Shown: piece by piece, positions 63,505-64,000 of the stretch | Layout of the letters: each line of letters opens with the position of its first letter | Position numbering within the stretch: position 1 is the first letter of the stretch | Assembly: GCF_003151135.1 (NCBI RefSeq) | Contig: NZ_QEQK01000007.1 | Span: 1-64,000, forward strand | From: Abyssibacter profundi | GTDB lineage: Bacteria; Pseudomonadota; Gammaproteobacteria; Nevskiales; OUC007 | Direction of reading: 5' to 3' | DNA length: 64,000 nt | Position numbers and translations under genes: made by a program | The notes under the pieces: model-generated | Databases searched by the model: none | Seen by the model: the letters and a program-made list of their open reading frames with translations, nothing else | Told to the model about the DNA's origin: nothing

Positions 63505-63888
63505 GTGAACACATGTTCCCCGATCAATGCCCTGCTGCCCTGGCTGCGCCAATGGGGGCGCCAATACGTCTGGGCGTGGGTTCTGTTGGGGGTCTGGCAG
63601 TCGGCCATCGCGGTCCTCCCGCAACCGGCCTCCGACGCTTCCATCCTGCAACGTGTCGCCGCGGCACGCTGCGCGCTGGCCGGCACACCGCCGGCAACTG
63701 ACGAAGCCAGCGCCGGCCTACACTGTGCGCTTTGCACCTCGACGAGTCTGACGGCACTCCCGGCCGCGGCGCCCGCCACACTCGCCGGACTCACGCGCGC
63801 CGCCCGCCCGGTGGCGCCATCGTCCACCGGGCCAGTGGCCCGCCAACAACCGGCGCCAATTGCCCGTGGCCCACCCCGCAGGACCTGA
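63505..63888 (+). CDS. DUF2946-like small membrane protein
   Basis: 127 residues from GTG. One transmembrane segment near residues 20-38 (YVWAWVLLGVWQSAIAVLP) is followed by a periplasmic part with a C-x-x-C pair in GLHCALCTS and an Ala/Pro-rich end. This shape matches DUF2946, whose genes often precede TonB-dependent copper receptors or copper chaperones. Low sequence information makes this assignment tentative. It reads into the following partial gene with a 69-bp gap. Confidence 0.55.
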   Translation: MNTCSPINALLPWLRQWGRQYVWAWVLLGVWQSAIAVLPQPASDASILQRVAAARCALAGTPPATDEASAGLHCALCTSTSLTALPAAAPATLAGLTRAARPVAPSSTGPVARQQPAPIARGPPRRT

Positions 63889-63957
63889 CTGAAACCAGCC
63901 GTTTGTTTCGCCGGGCCCATCGGCCTGGCCTCTCACGTTTTAGACAGGACAAAACCA

Positions 63958-64000
63958 TGCCCCGTTTGATTTCCACCCTGCACGCCACCGTGCTGGGTCT
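63958..64000 (+). CDS. Start of an unidentified gene with a signal-peptide-like N-terminus, truncated by the window
   Basis: Only 14 codons are visible (MPRLISTLHATVLG). AGGA lies 6 bp upstream of the ATG, and the basic-then-hydrophobic composition suggests a secreted or membrane protein. By the context of a DUF2946-like gene upstream, a metal-related receptor or copper protein is possible but not shown. Confidence 0.4.

Overview
This G+C-rich window looks like chromosome from a free-living aerobic gammaproteobacterium. Several gene neighbourhoods match, from memory, those of Pseudomonas and relatives: glnK-amtB divergent from ubiK-comM, rep next to a cytochrome c5 gene, ppk convergent with ppx, and polA / engB / cytochrome c4 / dsbA. 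LptM, KdkA, WaaA and an LpxL-type acyltransferase indicate an LPS-bearing outer membrane. Many acidic outer-membrane barrels and a wax-ester/triacylglycerol synthase would fit a marine or saline member (Nevskiales/Salinisphaerales-like), but the genus cannot be fixed from the sequence. I see no rRNA, tRNA, CRISPR array, insertion sequence, phage gene or origin.

Layout. 1-2868: a large secreted subtilase with PKD domains, running off the left edge just as a GlyGly-CTERM-like tail begins. 3.0-8.6 kb: nitrogen block of glnK-amtB, ubiK, comM and two TorF-type porins; glnK and the distal porin each have a near-perfect sigma-54 promoter. 8.7-14.2 kb: rep, cytochrome c5, a diguanylate cyclase, a glycerophosphodiesterase and a lipoprotein with an internal duplication. 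14.4-18.4 kb: polyphosphate metabolism (ppk, ppx) plus a MAPEG protein. 18.6-22.1 kb: cytochrome c4, three outer-membrane barrel proteins and a cold-shock protein. 22.2-27.7 kb: an orphan MoxR ATPase and the tkt-gap-pgk sugar-phosphate cluster. 27.8-32.0 kb: a lipoprotein PQQ-dependent quinohemoprotein dehydrogenase translationally coupled to a PqqU/YncD-like TonB receptor. 32.0-40.9 kb: uppP, folM, an NRDE protein, EcsC, a WS/DGAT, a 995-residue beta-helix/diheme-cytochrome fusion lipoprotein and an esterase. 41-48.6 kb: lptM, a divergent Ca2+/cation antiporter, lysA-polA, a candidate sRNA, engB, cytochrome c4 and dsbA. 48.8-57.9 kb: an L,D-transpeptidase with a TPR partner, exbB-tonB (TonB with a 24-unit 9-bp tandem repeat), LPS genes, two lipoproteins and a GST. 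58-64 kb: an MFS transporter, rarD, a TetR regulator, cioAB and the start of a probable metal-related locus.

The best candidates for undescribed biology are: (i) a structured, terminator-ended sRNA between polA and engB, with a sigma-E-like promoter and a C-rich loop on each hairpin, at the locus where other gammaproteobacteria carry Spot 42 or ErsA; (ii) the single-chain fusion of two families of unknown function normally found as gene pairs; (iii) a TorF porin under its own sigma-54 promoter, implying an outer-membrane arm of the nitrogen response; (iv) a PQQ enzyme coupled to its likely cofactor-uptake receptor; and (v) the TonB minisatellite linker. All calls come from reading the sequence and from memory of families; no database search was run.
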